A stretch of 64,000 nucleotides of DNA, taken from positions 124,001 through 188,000 of the forward strand of contig JANSYI010000012.1 of assembly GCA_024742475.1 (NCBI GenBank), given 5' to 3'. Each line of letters starts with the position of its first letter. Position 1 is the stretch's first letter. Below, in pieces: positions 53,250-63,315 of the stretch. The translations under genes and the position numbers were made by a program. The DNA comes from a bacterium. Lineage in GTDB: Bacteria > Myxococcota_A > Polyangia > Nannocystales > Nannocystaceae. The notes beneath the pieces were generated by a model. It searched no databases, had not been told where the DNA came from, and worked only from the letters and a program-made list of their open reading frames with translations.

Positions 53250-55064
53250 CTAGAGGTCGACCCAGGTGCCCGTGGCGGCCGGTGCCTCGTCCAGCACGTA
53301 GATGCGGTTCGGTTCGGCCCGCGGGTCGACGTCGGCGCCCTTGTCGAGGTCGATGACGTGCCAGCCGAACAGGCCTGTGCGGAGGTCGCCCGCCTCGTCC
53401 CAGGTCAGCGCCCCGGACACGCCCTGCAGATCGACCGATCCGCCGTCGACCACGAGCGCGTTGCGGGCGTCTTCGATGAAGGACAGCGTCGCGCCGCTGA
53501 ACGAAATGGCGGTGCCGTCGGGGTCCATCAGGCGGGGGAACGCGGTGGCGATGGCGGGTCCGGTGACGTCGTCCGCCTCGGCCACGGTGGACATGGCGAA
53601 CAACGTCGCAAGCGCCGCGTCGTACGAGAGCGCCGCGGTCGTCAGCGCGTCTTCGTTGTTGAAGCGAATCCGGTAGCGGATGTTGAACGCGTCGAAGTTC
53701 ATCTCGTCGAAGATGATCGGCGAGAAGCCCTCCATGTTCGCCGTGATGACCGGCTTGAGCGGCTCGAGCGGACCGGTGCCTGGGGTGGGGCCGATCTCGT
53801 TGATCATGCGCTCGAGCTCGGCGATCGAGCCGTGGCTGAAGTGGAAGACCGGCAGCGGTGGCTGGTCGATGGCCCACGCGCTGAAGTAGGCGTACAGCAG
53901 CGCCTGCGTCTCCGACGTTCCGATGAAGATGATGTCGGTGAAGTGATCTTCGCGGTCGACGTAGTCGGCCGGCAGCGTGGCGAAGGCGCCGGCGATGGTG
54001 GCTCCGTACGAGGCCAGCAGGTCTTCTTGGTTGTCGAAGATCGCGGGGTTCTCGTAGGTCGCGAAGTGGATCTCGACGCCCCCGAGCCCGTCTTCGAGCG
54101 GCGTTTGAATCGCCCCGAGCAGGCCCGCCCCGTAGGCGTCGTCCTTGGCGAGTACGAGCAGCCGAGCGAGTTGCGTCTCGGTGGGCTCGGCGCGCCGCTC
54201 GAGCATGCGGTCGATGATGCCGTTGGCCTGGTAGGTGTCGGGGGAGATGGTGCGCCACACCAGATCGGCGTCGTCGAGCTCGGTGATCGAGGTCGCGGTC
54301 GCGGTGGGCGTGATCATGAAGACCTCGTTGTCGATGGTGACGTCCTGCGCCACCGCGAGGACCGACTCGCTGAAGACCGGACCGACGATCGCGGGCACCC
54401 CGACGTTGGTCGTGAGGTGGGTTGCGGCCGCGACTGCGGCATCGGTGCCCGCGGTCGAGTCGCAAGCGACCCACGCGACCTGCCGGTCGCCTTGCAGCGA
54501 GGTGTTGTCGTTGAAGTCTTCGACGGCGAGCTGCACCGCGTTCTCGAGGGGCTGCACGAGGTCTTCGAACGCTCCCCCGGTGGGCATGATCGAGCCGAGA
54601 TAGACGACGGTGTTTCGGTCGAAGTCGTCCTCGGGGTACTGCACCTGCTGGCACTCGGCGGAGAGCAGCTCGAGGCAGATGTTGTCGGGACCGCAGCGCT
54701 GGTCGGTGGAGCAGTCCGTGTTCTGGGTGCAGCCGGTGACGTCGGTGTCGGTGTCGTCGGTGTCCGTGTCGGTGTCGCCGGTGGTCGTGTCGGAGTCGGT
54801 CGTCGGATCGCCCGTGGTCGGACCGGAAGTCGGCAGGACGGTGGTGGCGGTGGGGGTGGTGTCCGTGGTCTCACCGCCGGTGGTCGGGTCGGTCGAGTCC
54901 GAGGCGCCGCCGGGCGGCATGCAGATGTTGTCGACACACGACCCTTGCCCGTTCGAGTAGACGCACTCGTCGTCGCTCGAGCACGGCTGTTGGTCGTCGA
55001 GGCCGAGCGACAAGCTGCAGCCACCGAGTAGTACGGACAATCCCAACCAGAGTTCGTGTTTCAT
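53250..55064 (-). CDS. Receptor-type (Leu/Ile/Val-like) ligand-binding lipoprotein
   Basis: 604 residues. Lipobox LLGGC, a Cys-rich knot (CSSDDECVYSNGQGSCVDNIC), a long Thr/Asp linker encoded by repeated GTCGGTGTC-type words near 54738-54778, and a second knot. From about residue 145 the protein is a type I periplasmic-binding fold: VVYLGSIMPTGGAFEDLVQP, NAVQLAVEDFNDN, GVPAIVGPVFSESVLAVAQD, FMITPTATATSITEL, and in the second lobe SHGSIAELERMINEIG. It lacks transporter genes nearby, so it probably acts as a sensor or a captured ligand-binding module rather than in import. It lies downstream of the TPR and kinase genes on the same strand. Confidence 0.9.
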   Translation of the reverse strand: MKHELWLGLSVLLGGCSLSLGLDDQQPCSSDDECVYSNGQGSCVDNICMPPGGASDSTDPTTGGETTDTTPTATTVLPTSGPTTGDPTTDSDTTTGDTDTDTDDTDTDVTGCTQNTDCSTDQRCGPDNICLELLSAECQQVQYPEDDFDRNTVVYLGSIMPTGGAFEDLVQPLENAVQLAVEDFNDNTSLQGDRQVAWVACDSTAGTDAAVAAATHLTTNVGVPAIVGPVFSESVLAVAQDVTIDNEVFMITPTATATSITELDDADLVWRTISPDTYQANGIIDRMLERRAEPTETQLARLLVLAKDDAYGAGLLGAIQTPLEDGLGGVEIHFATYENPAIFDNQEDLLASYGATIAGAFATLPADYVDREDHFTDIIFIGTSETQALLYAYFSAWAIDQPPLPVFHFSHGSIAELERMINEIGPTPGTGPLEPLKPVITANMEGFSPIIFDEMNFDAFNIRYRIRFNNEDALTTAALSYDAALATLFAMSTVAEADDVTGPAIATAFPRLMDPDGTAISFSGATLSFIEDARNALVVDGGSVDLQGVSGALTWDEAGDLRTGLFGWHVIDLDKGADVDPRAEPNRIYVLDEAPAATGTWVDL

Positions 55065-55121
55065 TCCAAGTCCCTCGACGATCCGTCGGCTTCGTTTGCT
55101 CGGCCCATGACCGAAAGACCG

Positions 55122-55976
55122 CTAGAAGCGGCCGTGCACCACAGCGCCGGCCGACGTCGGCGTTGCAGCGGGGGAGACGGCGAAGCGGCGCGTCCGGGCG
55201 TCCGCGCTCGCCTTCTTCTTGCCCTTGCCCAGGGTGGTCAGCACCAGCACCAGGCCGGCTGCAGCGAGGACACCGCCAGTAATGAACATCGCGTCGGCAG
55301 CCCGGGCTTGACGGCGGGCGTCGTCGCGAATGCGCAGGCGATCGTCGACGAACTCCGCGTTGTCAGCGTCGCCGGCGGTCGAGGATGCAACGCCTCCGAG
55401 CACTCCGCCGACGATGAGCCCCGCACCCCCGGCGCCGAGCAGCACGTAGCCGGCGATCCTCTGACCGCGCTTGCGATCGGCCGGCGGCTCGTCGGTCTCG
55501 GGCTCGACGGGATCGGCGAGTTGCTCGGGCGGGTCGTCGACGTCTTCGTCTTCCTTGTCTTCCTCGAGCTGCCGCAGCGCCTCGCGGAGCACGCGGAGCC
55601 GTTCGGTCGCGGCCTCACGCGACTCGAGGTCGACGCCCGGCTGGGCGACGAACTTCTGGTAGTGCACCACGGCCTGCTCGAGGTCGCCCTTCTCTTCGTA
55701 GACCCGGCCGATGTTGAAGAGGTAGTTGGGGTTCGAGTTGAGCGCGTACGCCTGCTCGAACAGGCCGATGCTCTCCTCGTAGCGCTTGTCGTTGAACGCC
55801 TCGACGGCCTGGTCGCTGAGGCGCTCGGCCTCGGAGTCCTGCGCAGGTGTGACGTCGGAGCTGGCGGCGTCCTCGGGCTGGGCGTGCGCGAGGGCAGGCC
55901 CGGCGGCGAGAGACGCGGCGCACAGGAGGCCCGCAGCGCGGCTGGCCAGAGAGCGGAGAGTAGTTCGCGAGTCCAT
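55122..55976 (-). CDS. TPR-containing membrane protein
   Basis: 284 residues. A signal peptide (AAGLLCAASLAAGPALAHA) is followed by two or three TPR units (SDQAVEAFNDKRYEESIGLF, YLFNIGRVYEEKGDLEQAVV) and an acidic segment. After that come two hydrophobic helices (YVLLGAGGAGLIVGGVLGGV and MFITGGVLAAAGLVLVLTTL) and a basic C-terminus (GKGKKKASADARTRR). Its TPRs lie in the periplasm, if the signal is cleaved. Such proteins are repeatedly encoded next to Ser/Thr kinases in myxobacteria. The start is 8 bp after the kinase stop, so the two are co-transcribed. Confidence 0.85.
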   Translation of the reverse strand: MDSRTTLRSLASRAAGLLCAASLAAGPALAHAQPEDAASSDVTPAQDSEAERLSDQAVEAFNDKRYEESIGLFEQAYALNSNPNYLFNIGRVYEEKGDLEQAVVHYQKFVAQPGVDLESREAATERLRVLREALRQLEEDKEDEDVDDPPEQLADPVEPETDEPPADRKRGQRIAGYVLLGAGGAGLIVGGVLGGVASSTAGDADNAEFVDDRLRIRDDARRQARAADAMFITGGVLAAAGLVLVLTTLGKGKKKASADARTRRFAVSPAATPTSAGAVVHGRF

Positions 55977-55984
55977 GGGGGAGT

Positions 55985-58018
55985 TCAGTCCTTGGTCGGA
56001 AGGAAGACGCCGCCGCCATTCTTGCCCGAATCGTCCTTGGTCGGAAGAAACGGGTTTTTCTTCTTCTTGGTGACAGCCGGCCCAGGGGGCTGGGACTTCG
56101 GCTCGGACTTCGGCTGGGACTTCGGCTGGGAGGGGGTCTGGGGGTTGGACGTCGTCTCAGGCTCGCGCGTGGAGCTGGTGTCCCTGGACGAACGCTTCCC
56201 CCGCCCTTTGCCCACCAGACGCACGCGCAGGTCCTCGGTGCCGCTCTCGCGGACGTCGAGCTCTCCTTGCCACGGCTGGTAGCCGCGGGCGGTCATACGA
56301 ACGGTGTGCTTGCCGATGGACAGTTTGCCGACGAACGGCGTGGTGCCCCGAGCCTCGCCGTCGATGAACAGGTTCGCCAGCGGGCGCGAGCCGATGTCGA
56401 CGGGCACGTACTCCGCATCGGTCGTGTCGGGACTGGCGGGGTCGAGCGCCTCGCCTGGGGCGAGCGCCCCGAGCTTCTCGCGCGCCTTGACGTGAGTGGG
56501 GTCGGTCGCGAGCACATCGCGGTAGGCGGCGACCGCTGCCTTGGTCTCACCTTTGGCCTCGAACGCCTCGCCGGCGGCCATGAGCTTGGCGTTGGTGATG
56601 TGGATGTCGAGTCGCTCGACCCGCCCGGCGAGCGCGGGGAGCTCCCGTGCGGGGCCGCGCAGGGTGTCGAGCAGGTCGCTGGCTGCGTCGATGTCCCCCT
56701 CGTCGATGTGGGCCCGCACGCGAGCCACGGCGTCGTCGTAGTCGGGTGCGCCGCTGGGGCCTGCCGAGGCGACCTTGGCGTCGCCGTCGTTGCGCGTGTC
56801 CGGGCCGCCGCTGGTCGCGTAGTAGGCCAGAGAGCCTCCGAGCAGGACCACGGCGGCCGCGAGCCCGATGATCAACCCGCGGTTGCTGCCCCCGACCGCG
56901 CCGATGGGTCCGGTGTGATCGGGGTCCTGAGAGGGGTCGCTGAGGGTGATGGGCTCGCTGCCGCCCGTGGGCGCGGGCACGGGGGCCGCGGGGGCGACGG
57001 GGTGGCGACCGCTGAGCGCCTGCTCGCCGACGAGCGCGACGAGGCCGGTGTTGCCGTACCCCGGCTGGGTCGTGTCGGCAGCGTGCACGGGGGCGCCGGG
57101 CTGGGACGTCTTTGGCGAGACCTTGGGCAACCGGAACATCGACGCGGGGACGACATCGATCAGCTGCTCGACGATCGCGTTGGCGTCGTCCGGGCGCGCG
57201 TCGGGGTCTTTGGCCATGCACGCGTGCACGAGCTTGATGAGCCCCTCGGGCACCTCGTGGTCGGTGGGCAAGACCTCGTGCAGCGGGGTGGGGTCGTCGT
57301 GAATCGTCTTGTAGAAGACCGTCGCGGTCTCGTCGCCTTGGAAGGGGAGACGGCCCGAGAGCATGAAGTAGAACAGCGCGCCGAGGGAGAACACATCGAC
57401 GCGAAGGTCGATCTCGCTGTTGCCCTGAATGACCTCGGGGGCCAGGTACCCTGCGGTGCCCAGGACGTGCTCTTGCGTGACGGGCTTCTGATCGCCGATG
57501 AGCTTGGCGAGCCCAAAGTCGAGGATCTTGACGAAGTTGGCCCGCCCCTTGCGCTCGCAGAGCATGATGTTGGCGGGCTTGATGTCGCGAATCATCACGC
57601 CCCGGCTGTGTGCGTGCCCGATGCCCTTGAGCACCTGCGCCGCGATGGGCACGAAGGTGACCAGGTCCAGGTAGCGACGCTCGGCGATGTAGTCGCTCAG
57701 CTGCGCGCCTTCGAGATACTCCATCGCCAGGTATGGACGACCGGCATCGACACCTTGGTCCAGGAGACGCACGATGTTGGGGTGGCGGACGCCGCCGAGC
57801 CGCTCCGCCTCACGCTCGAACCGCTTGACCGCCTCCGGCTTGCGCGACCAGTCGGGGGAGAGCAGCTTGACGACCACCTCCTCGCCCTTGTGATTGTCTT
57901 CGGCGAGATACACCAAGCCCACGCCGCCGCGCCCGATGAGGCGCAGCATCGAGTATCTGCCACCGAGGATCTGACCGATCAGCGGATCGCGAACCGCTGC
58001 TTGCTTGTCGTTACTCAT
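55985..58018 (-). CDS. Ser/Thr protein kinase with PEGA domain
   Basis: 677 residues from the ATG at 58018. The kinase domain spans about 20-285: glycine loop IGRGGVGLV, ATP-lysine K51, catalytic segment IRDIKPAN with D145 and N150, and DFG at 168-170. The usual HRD is IRD here, the histidine being replaced by isoleucine. An Ala/Pro linker precedes one transmembrane helix (GLIIGLAAAVVLLGGSLAYY, about 380-400). The extracytoplasmic part has helical repeats and a PEGA domain (ANLFIDGEARGTTPFVGKL, about 540-590) and ends in a Lys/Pro-rich tail. Operon partners are the TPR protein and the ligand-binding lipoprotein. Confidence 0.93.
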   Translation of the reverse strand: MSNDKQAAVRDPLIGQILGGRYSMLRLIGRGGVGLVYLAEDNHKGEEVVVKLLSPDWSRKPEAVKRFEREAERLGGVRHPNIVRLLDQGVDAGRPYLAMEYLEGAQLSDYIAERRYLDLVTFVPIAAQVLKGIGHAHSRGVMIRDIKPANIMLCERKGRANFVKILDFGLAKLIGDQKPVTQEHVLGTAGYLAPEVIQGNSEIDLRVDVFSLGALFYFMLSGRLPFQGDETATVFYKTIHDDPTPLHEVLPTDHEVPEGLIKLVHACMAKDPDARPDDANAIVEQLIDVVPASMFRLPKVSPKTSQPGAPVHAADTTQPGYGNTGLVALVGEQALSGRHPVAPAAPVPAPTGGSEPITLSDPSQDPDHTGPIGAVGGSNRGLIIGLAAAVVLLGGSLAYYATSGGPDTRNDGDAKVASAGPSGAPDYDDAVARVRAHIDEGDIDAASDLLDTLRGPARELPALAGRVERLDIHITNAKLMAAGEAFEAKGETKAAVAAYRDVLATDPTHVKAREKLGALAPGEALDPASPDTTDAEYVPVDIGSRPLANLFIDGEARGTTPFVGKLSIGKHTVRMTARGYQPWQGELDVRESGTEDLRVRLVGKGRGKRSSRDTSSTREPETTSNPQTPSQPKSQPKSEPKSQPPGPAVTKKKKNPFLPTKDDSGKNGGGVFLPTKD

Positions 58019-58254
58019 GTTCCCGCGTTTCGCGTCTGGTTCCCCGCAGAACCTTCGACGCTGGGCTGTGCCGCCATCGGCACGGACCTTCCCAAGAAGG
58101 TACGCCGAATGCGTGGTCTGGGCCACAACTGGTTGGATGATGGGCACCCCGATTGTGACACGGCCCAGTGGCCGAAACTGGTCTGGCACAGAGTGTACGG
58201 AGCCCTCGGATGGCTCCAGGCTCGCGCGCGGAACGAGCATCAATGGCGGTTGAA

Positions 58255-58686
58255 TCAGGTGTCGTCTTCGCCGTCGCGTCGCGGACCTGCTTCGGGGTAA
58301 CGGTGCCCCTCAGGGGCATGATCGCCCAGATAAACAGCGTTCGGTGATCTGAGTTCTTCGCCTTGCAGGAAGGCCTGCTCGCTCGCGAAACCGACCGCCC
58401 AGTAACCCTTGGGGCTCTTCACCAAAGGCACGCGCCCGGAGTGTTTGCAGGTCTCGCACCAGGAGAACGCTGTTGGCCGGTCCTCGGGACCCTCCGTGGT
58501 GAAGCCCCGCGCGTCACAGATCGCGCAGTCGACGTCCCCGACGCGCTCGCGCTGCGTTCGATCGGCCTCGGCGGCTTCGCGCTCCCGCTGCGCGGCGAGC
58601 TCGGCGGCGATCGGAAAACCGCACTGCGGACATGCCGCTGCGCGGTCGGAGACTCGGTGTTCGCACTCAGGGCAATCGACGAGCAC
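58255..58686 (-). CDS. Double zinc-ribbon protein
   Basis: 143 residues from the GTG at 58686; the start is uncertain because upstream codons stay open without a clear ribosome binding site. Two pairs of CxxC motifs are present at the N-terminus (CPECEHR and CPQCGF, residues about 5-27) and another set in the middle (CAICDARG and CETCKHSGR), suggesting two zinc ribbons joined by a charged helix (RTQRERVG). A C-terminal stretch (GYWAVGFASEQAFLQGEELR) resembles the GYF-like part of some bacterial zinc-ribbon regulators. No membrane segment. The role is probably nucleic-acid or protein binding; no partner is evident. Confidence 0.72.
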   Translation of the reverse strand: MLVDCPECEHRVSDRAAACPQCGFPIAAELAAQREREAAEADRTQRERVGDVDCAICDARGFTTEGPEDRPTAFSWCETCKHSGRVPLVKSPKGYWAVGFASEQAFLQGEELRSPNAVYLGDHAPEGHRYPEAGPRRDGEDDT

Positions 58687-58904
58687 GCCGAAGGCTAGCA
58701 GCCCGTGCTGAAACCCGACACGACGTCTCACTCGTCTTTTTCGCTCCTGACGGCGTCGCCAAAACTTGCGGTACACCCGGTATGGCGGCGTTTCGGCTCC
58801 TACCCAGGAGCGAAAAATCCTTCGCGATCCGCCGCACCGGGTCTCACCACGGGCTGCTCGCAGCCCCGGCGTGCTCTTGGGATGTCGCCGCGATGGCGAG
58901 CGGA

Positions 58905-61787
58905 CTACTTGGTCGCGCTCGGGTCGACGACTTCGACGTCGGCGATCTGGGAGAGCGCGGGTTTGAGCTTGTCGGCGGGTCCGACGACGACGATCACCAG
59001 CGCGTCGGGATCGACCAGGTCCTTGGCGACGGCCACGGCCGCATCGGGAGAGACGTCCCGGATCGCGCCGAGGTACTGCGCGTAGTAGTCCTCGGGCAGC
59101 TCGTTGAGCTCGAGCCGCCACAGATCGCGGATGAGGGCCTGAGGGGTCTCTCGGCTCGCGGCAAAGCTGCCGACGATGTAGCTGATCGAGTCCTCGCGCT
59201 CGGAGGCGGAGGGGGCCTCTTTTTGAAGGCGGTCGATCTCTTCGAGAATGGTCTGCACGGTCTGCGCGACCGTGGCGGTCTTGCTGAAGGTCGAGACGCG
59301 GAAGCCACCGACGAACCGGCCGGGGCTGAACCCACCGCCGGCGCCGTAGGTCAGACCCTTCTTCACGCGAATGGTGTCGTTGAGGCGCGCGTTGAAGCCA
59401 CCCCCGAAGTACTCGGTCACCACGCGCGCGGTGGGGTAGCGCGGGTCCTTTCGCGTGATCGAGGTCTGCCCGACGCGAATCTGAGACTGATTCGACTTCC
59501 GATCGACGAGGAAGATCTTGGTCTTCGACGGCTTGGGGACCTCGGGGAGCTCGACCGTCGGCTTGGTGCCCTCGGCGGTCCACTCGGCCATGTGCGTCTG
59601 CGCGAGCTCGAACGCGGCCTCGGGCTCGATGGCGCCGGCGATGTACAGGGTCGCCGCGTCGGGGCGGGCGTAGGTGCTCCACCACGACTCGAGGTCGTCC
59701 CGGGTGAGCTTGCGAAGCCCGGCCGCGGTGCCCTCGGGCAGTCGCGCGGCGGGGTGCTCACCGTAGAGCCGACGTCGCATCTCGCGGTCGGCGAGGTAGT
59801 CCGGTGAGCGCTCGGTGACCATCAGCCCGGTCGTCGTCTGGCTGACGTACTCCTCGAGCTCCTCCTTGGGGAACGTGGGCTCGCGAATGACCTCGGAGAG
59901 CATCTGCATCGCGCGGTCGGCTTCGCCGTTGAGCGCGCCGACGTAGACCGACGCGGAGTCGAGGTTGGCCGAACCCGAGAGGGTGATCGCGTAGCGGTCG
60001 AGCTCGTCGGTCAGCGCTTCGTAGTCGTGGGACTTGGTGCCGCGTCCGAGCATGGGCAGGGTGAGGTACGCGGTGCCCTGCTTGTCCTTCGGGTCGGCGA
60101 ACGAGCCGTACTCGAGACCCATCCACATGGTGACGAACGGCACCTCGTCGCTGGGAAGCACGACCACGTCGAGGCCGTTGCCCAGCGTCTTCTCGAACTT
60201 CTTCACCGCGAGGTCGTTGGCCAGGGGCGGCGCGACCGTGGGCGCCTTGCCGAGGCCGTCGGGGCGAGTGAGGCCCGGCTTGCCCGAACCCTCGCCGCGG
60301 ATCGACTCCTCACCGCCGCCTCCATCGTCACTCTTCTCCTTGTCGTCCCCGCCGCGAATCTGGTCGACCAAGAAGCCGAGCATGTTGGGCTCGATGCGGA
60401 TCTCGATCTCGTGGTTCTCGACCAGGTAGGTGTTGGCGGCGCGCTGGATGTCTTCGGCCGTGATCTGGGTGATCGCCTTGAAGTCGGTGTTGACGCTGGG
60501 CAGGTCCTTGCGCAGCATCGCCGCCTCTCCGAGCCGCTGCGCCTTGCTCTGCACGGTGCTCAGCGCCTGTACCTCGGCGGCGAGCATGCCGTTGCGCGCC
60601 TTGAGGAGCTCTTCGTCGGTGATGCCGTCCTTCTTGATGCGCTCGATCTCGGCGCGCAGGGCGTCGAGTGCCTTGCCCGCGCTGCCGCCGAAGGGACTCA
60701 AGACGGCTCCGGCCGCGAAGAGCCCGTCGTGCTCGAGCGTCAAGCCGCCCGCGAGCGCAAACATGGCGAGGTCTTGTTCGCGGACGAGCGAACGCCACAG
60801 TCGCGAGCTCTCGCCGCCGCCCAAGATGGTGCCGAGCATCTCGAGCGCCAGCTCGTCTTCGTGGCCCATCGGGACGGTGCGGTAGCCCAGCGCGACGATG
60901 GGGACCGGGCCGTTGCGTTCCTTGATCTTGATCTTCTTGGGCTCGGTCTGCTCGGGCTCCCGGACCTCGACCCGGGGAGGCTCGTCGTACTTGGGGATCC
61001 AGCCGAAGAAATTCTCGGCCGAGGCGAGCACCTCCTCGTGCTTGACGTCACCGACGACGACGAGGGCGGCGTTGTTGGGCACGTAGTACGTGTTCCAGAA
61101 CTCCTGGAGCTCTTTGGCGTCGGCCTGCCCGAGCTCGTTCATGTCGCCGATCGGGCTCCACCGATAGGGATGTTCCTCGAAGACACCTGCGAGCACCTTC
61201 TCGAGCGCGCTGCCGTAGGGCTGCTCTTGCCCGCGTCGGTACTCCTCGGCCACGACCTTGCGCTCGGTGTCGAAGTAGTCGTCGTTGATCTTGAGGAACG
61301 CCATGCGCTCGGCCTCGAGCCACAAGACCATGTCGACCTGGTTGCTCGGCACCACTTGGATGTAGGTCGTGTTGTCGAAGCTGGTGTACGCGTTGGCGTT
61401 GCCGCCCACCTTGCGGATGTACTCGAAGTGCGCCTTGGGTCCGATGTTCTGCGTGCCGCGGAACATCATGTGCTCGAACATGTGGGCGAAGCCGCGGCGG
61501 TTGGGCTTCTCGTCCTTGGAGCCGACGTGGTACCAGACCTGCACGGCGGCCACCGGCGTGCTGGTGTCTTCGAGGGTGATGACCTGCATGCCGTTGGCCA
61601 GCGTCGAGACCTCGTAGTCGAGCGGTCGCTCGGGGAGGATGACCGGCATGTCGTCGCCTTCGCCCACGGCCTGGGCCGTGGTGCCGTCGGTCGCGGGCGT
61701 CTGCGTGTCCTTGCCTCGGCATGCGGGGACGAGGAGGGAGAGCGCCAGCAAGCAAGAGCCGACCGAAGGGATGCGTGGGCGTGACAT
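58905..61787 (-). CDS. M16-family zinc peptidase lipoprotein, two domains
   Basis: 960 residues. Lipobox VPAC ends the signal peptide. Residues about 50-490 form an active M16 half with the inverted zinc motif H102-x-x-E105-H106 (AHMFEHMMF) and the third ligand in ERKVVAEEYRRG. After a Gly/Asp/Glu linker the second half (about 535-950) has the fold, with RRRLYGEHPAARL and RVKKGLTYGAGGGF, but no HxxEH, as expected for the inactive half of a pitrilysin-type clamp. The enzyme should degrade peptides in the periplasm or at the surface. It is divergent from the serine hydrolase pseudogene, with only 48 bp between them. Confidence 0.93.
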   Translation of the reverse strand: MSRPRIPSVGSCLLALSLLVPACRGKDTQTPATDGTTAQAVGEGDDMPVILPERPLDYEVSTLANGMQVITLEDTSTPVAAVQVWYHVGSKDEKPNRRGFAHMFEHMMFRGTQNIGPKAHFEYIRKVGGNANAYTSFDNTTYIQVVPSNQVDMVLWLEAERMAFLKINDDYFDTERKVVAEEYRRGQEQPYGSALEKVLAGVFEEHPYRWSPIGDMNELGQADAKELQEFWNTYYVPNNAALVVVGDVKHEEVLASAENFFGWIPKYDEPPRVEVREPEQTEPKKIKIKERNGPVPIVALGYRTVPMGHEDELALEMLGTILGGGESSRLWRSLVREQDLAMFALAGGLTLEHDGLFAAGAVLSPFGGSAGKALDALRAEIERIKKDGITDEELLKARNGMLAAEVQALSTVQSKAQRLGEAAMLRKDLPSVNTDFKAITQITAEDIQRAANTYLVENHEIEIRIEPNMLGFLVDQIRGGDDKEKSDDGGGGEESIRGEGSGKPGLTRPDGLGKAPTVAPPLANDLAVKKFEKTLGNGLDVVVLPSDEVPFVTMWMGLEYGSFADPKDKQGTAYLTLPMLGRGTKSHDYEALTDELDRYAITLSGSANLDSASVYVGALNGEADRAMQMLSEVIREPTFPKEELEEYVSQTTTGLMVTERSPDYLADREMRRRLYGEHPAARLPEGTAAGLRKLTRDDLESWWSTYARPDAATLYIAGAIEPEAAFELAQTHMAEWTAEGTKPTVELPEVPKPSKTKIFLVDRKSNQSQIRVGQTSITRKDPRYPTARVVTEYFGGGFNARLNDTIRVKKGLTYGAGGGFSPGRFVGGFRVSTFSKTATVAQTVQTILEEIDRLQKEAPSASEREDSISYIVGSFAASRETPQALIRDLWRLELNELPEDYYAQYLGAIRDVSPDAAVAVAKDLVDPDALVIVVVGPADKLKPALSQIADVEVVDPSATK

Positions 61788-61835
61788 CGCCCGGAGGGTA
61801 ACGAAATGCGCCCCGCTGTTCTAACCTCGCCGGCG

Positions 61836-63223
61836 ATGCCCGAACCCGCCGCACCGAAACGACGTTGGGGCCGCCGAATCGGGCTTGTCCTCGGGGCTCT
61901 CGTGCTCGTGTTGGGCGTCCTCGTGGCGCGCTACGTGCTGCCCACGGCCACCGGCTACGTCGCCAAGCTCGCGTGCTCGGGGCACTTCGTCGCCGGCCAG
62001 TCTCACGCTCGGCTTCGCGACGAGGATTTCAGCCGCATGGGCTACGTCTCGTTCTCGTTCGACGAAGGCGCTCGCCGGGCGAGGGCGACCGTCCTCGGGC
62101 TCGCCGCGCGCGAGGCGGTTTATCGGGACGGCATCGGCTGCGCGCTCGTCGTCGACGCCGATCCCGAGCAGACTCAGGCCGCCGGCGTCTCGGTGCCCCG
62201 CGCCGCCGCCTCGGATGCACCGTGGCCAGCCGGCGACGGGCCCGACCCTCGTCCCGACCCCCCGGGACTCGATCGCGCCGCGCTCGAGGCTGCGCTCGAT
62301 GCTGCGTTCGAAGAGCCCGACCCGGACTCGATGCGGTGGACACGAGCGGTTGCCGTGGTCTGGAACGGTCGGCTGGTGGCCGAGCGCTACGCCGAGGGGA
62401 CTTCGGCCGACGCACCTCATCTCGGGTGGTCGATGACCAAGAGCGTGACGAACGCGATCGTGGGGACGCTGGTCATGCGCGGGCGCTCGATGTCGACGCC
62501 CCAGCCCCCGTGCCGCAGTGGGCCGACGACGAACGGGCCGAGATCACCCTCGACGCGCTGATGCGCATGAGCAGCGGGCTCGAGTTCGAGGAGCGATACG
62601 GTCCGCTCGCGGACGCGACGCACATGCTCTTCGAGGTCGACGACGCGGCGGCGGTCCCGCTGGCGAAGCCGCTCGAGCACCCCGTGGACACGCACTTCTC
62701 CTACTCGAGCGGGACGACGAACGTGCTCATGTGGATCGTTGCTCGACAGTTCGACTCGGCGGACGCGTACCACCGTTATCCGTACGAGGCGCTGTTCGAG
62801 CCGCTGGGCATGCGCACCGCGGTGATCGAGACCGACGCGTCGGGGACGTTCGTCGGCTCGTCGTTCATGTACGCGTCGGCGCGCGACTGGGCGCGCTTCG
62901 GTCAGCTCTACTTGCAAGACGGGATCTGGCAAGGGATTCGGTTGCTCCCGCGGGGCTGGACGGCGTACAGCGCAGCGGCGAGTCACACCGCGCCCGCGGG
63001 TGAGTACGGGGCGCAGTTTTGGACGAACGCCGGGGACGGGCGTAGCCGGCCCGACCCCGACGTACCAGCAGATGCGTTCAAGGCGTCGGGTTATCAGGGG
63101 CAGCTCGTCTACGTGGTGCCCTCGCGCGAGGCCGTGATCGTGCGCCTGGGCATGACCCACGACCGCGCGGCATGGGACGCCAACGCGTTCACCGCGGCCG
63201 TGCTGGCTGCGCTCCCGCCGTGA
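61836..63223 (+). pseudogene. Frameshifted beta-lactamase-fold serine hydrolase
   Basis: The ATG at 61836 starts a membrane-anchored protein (hydrophobic IGLVLGALVLVLGVLVARYV) that reaches the catalytic SMTK, S199/K202. The frame then breaks near the G-run at 62481-62483; the next frame continues ALDVDAPAPVPQWADDERAE, then LMRMSSGLEFEERYG and YSSGTTNVLMW (the YxN-type element), and on to the end at 63223. Restoring one G gives a continuous protein of about 462 residues of the class C beta-lactamase/esterase family. So a single base appears lost in a short G-run. Either the gene is inactive in this strain or the base was missed in sequencing. Confidence 0.85.
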
Positions 63224-63315
63224 CTCTACGGCGTGCCGCTGTGGTGTTGCGCACGCGGGATCGCCGGGGGTGATGCGGCTTGTTGCCCGGAAACCCTCCG
63301 CGTTACACTCCCACG

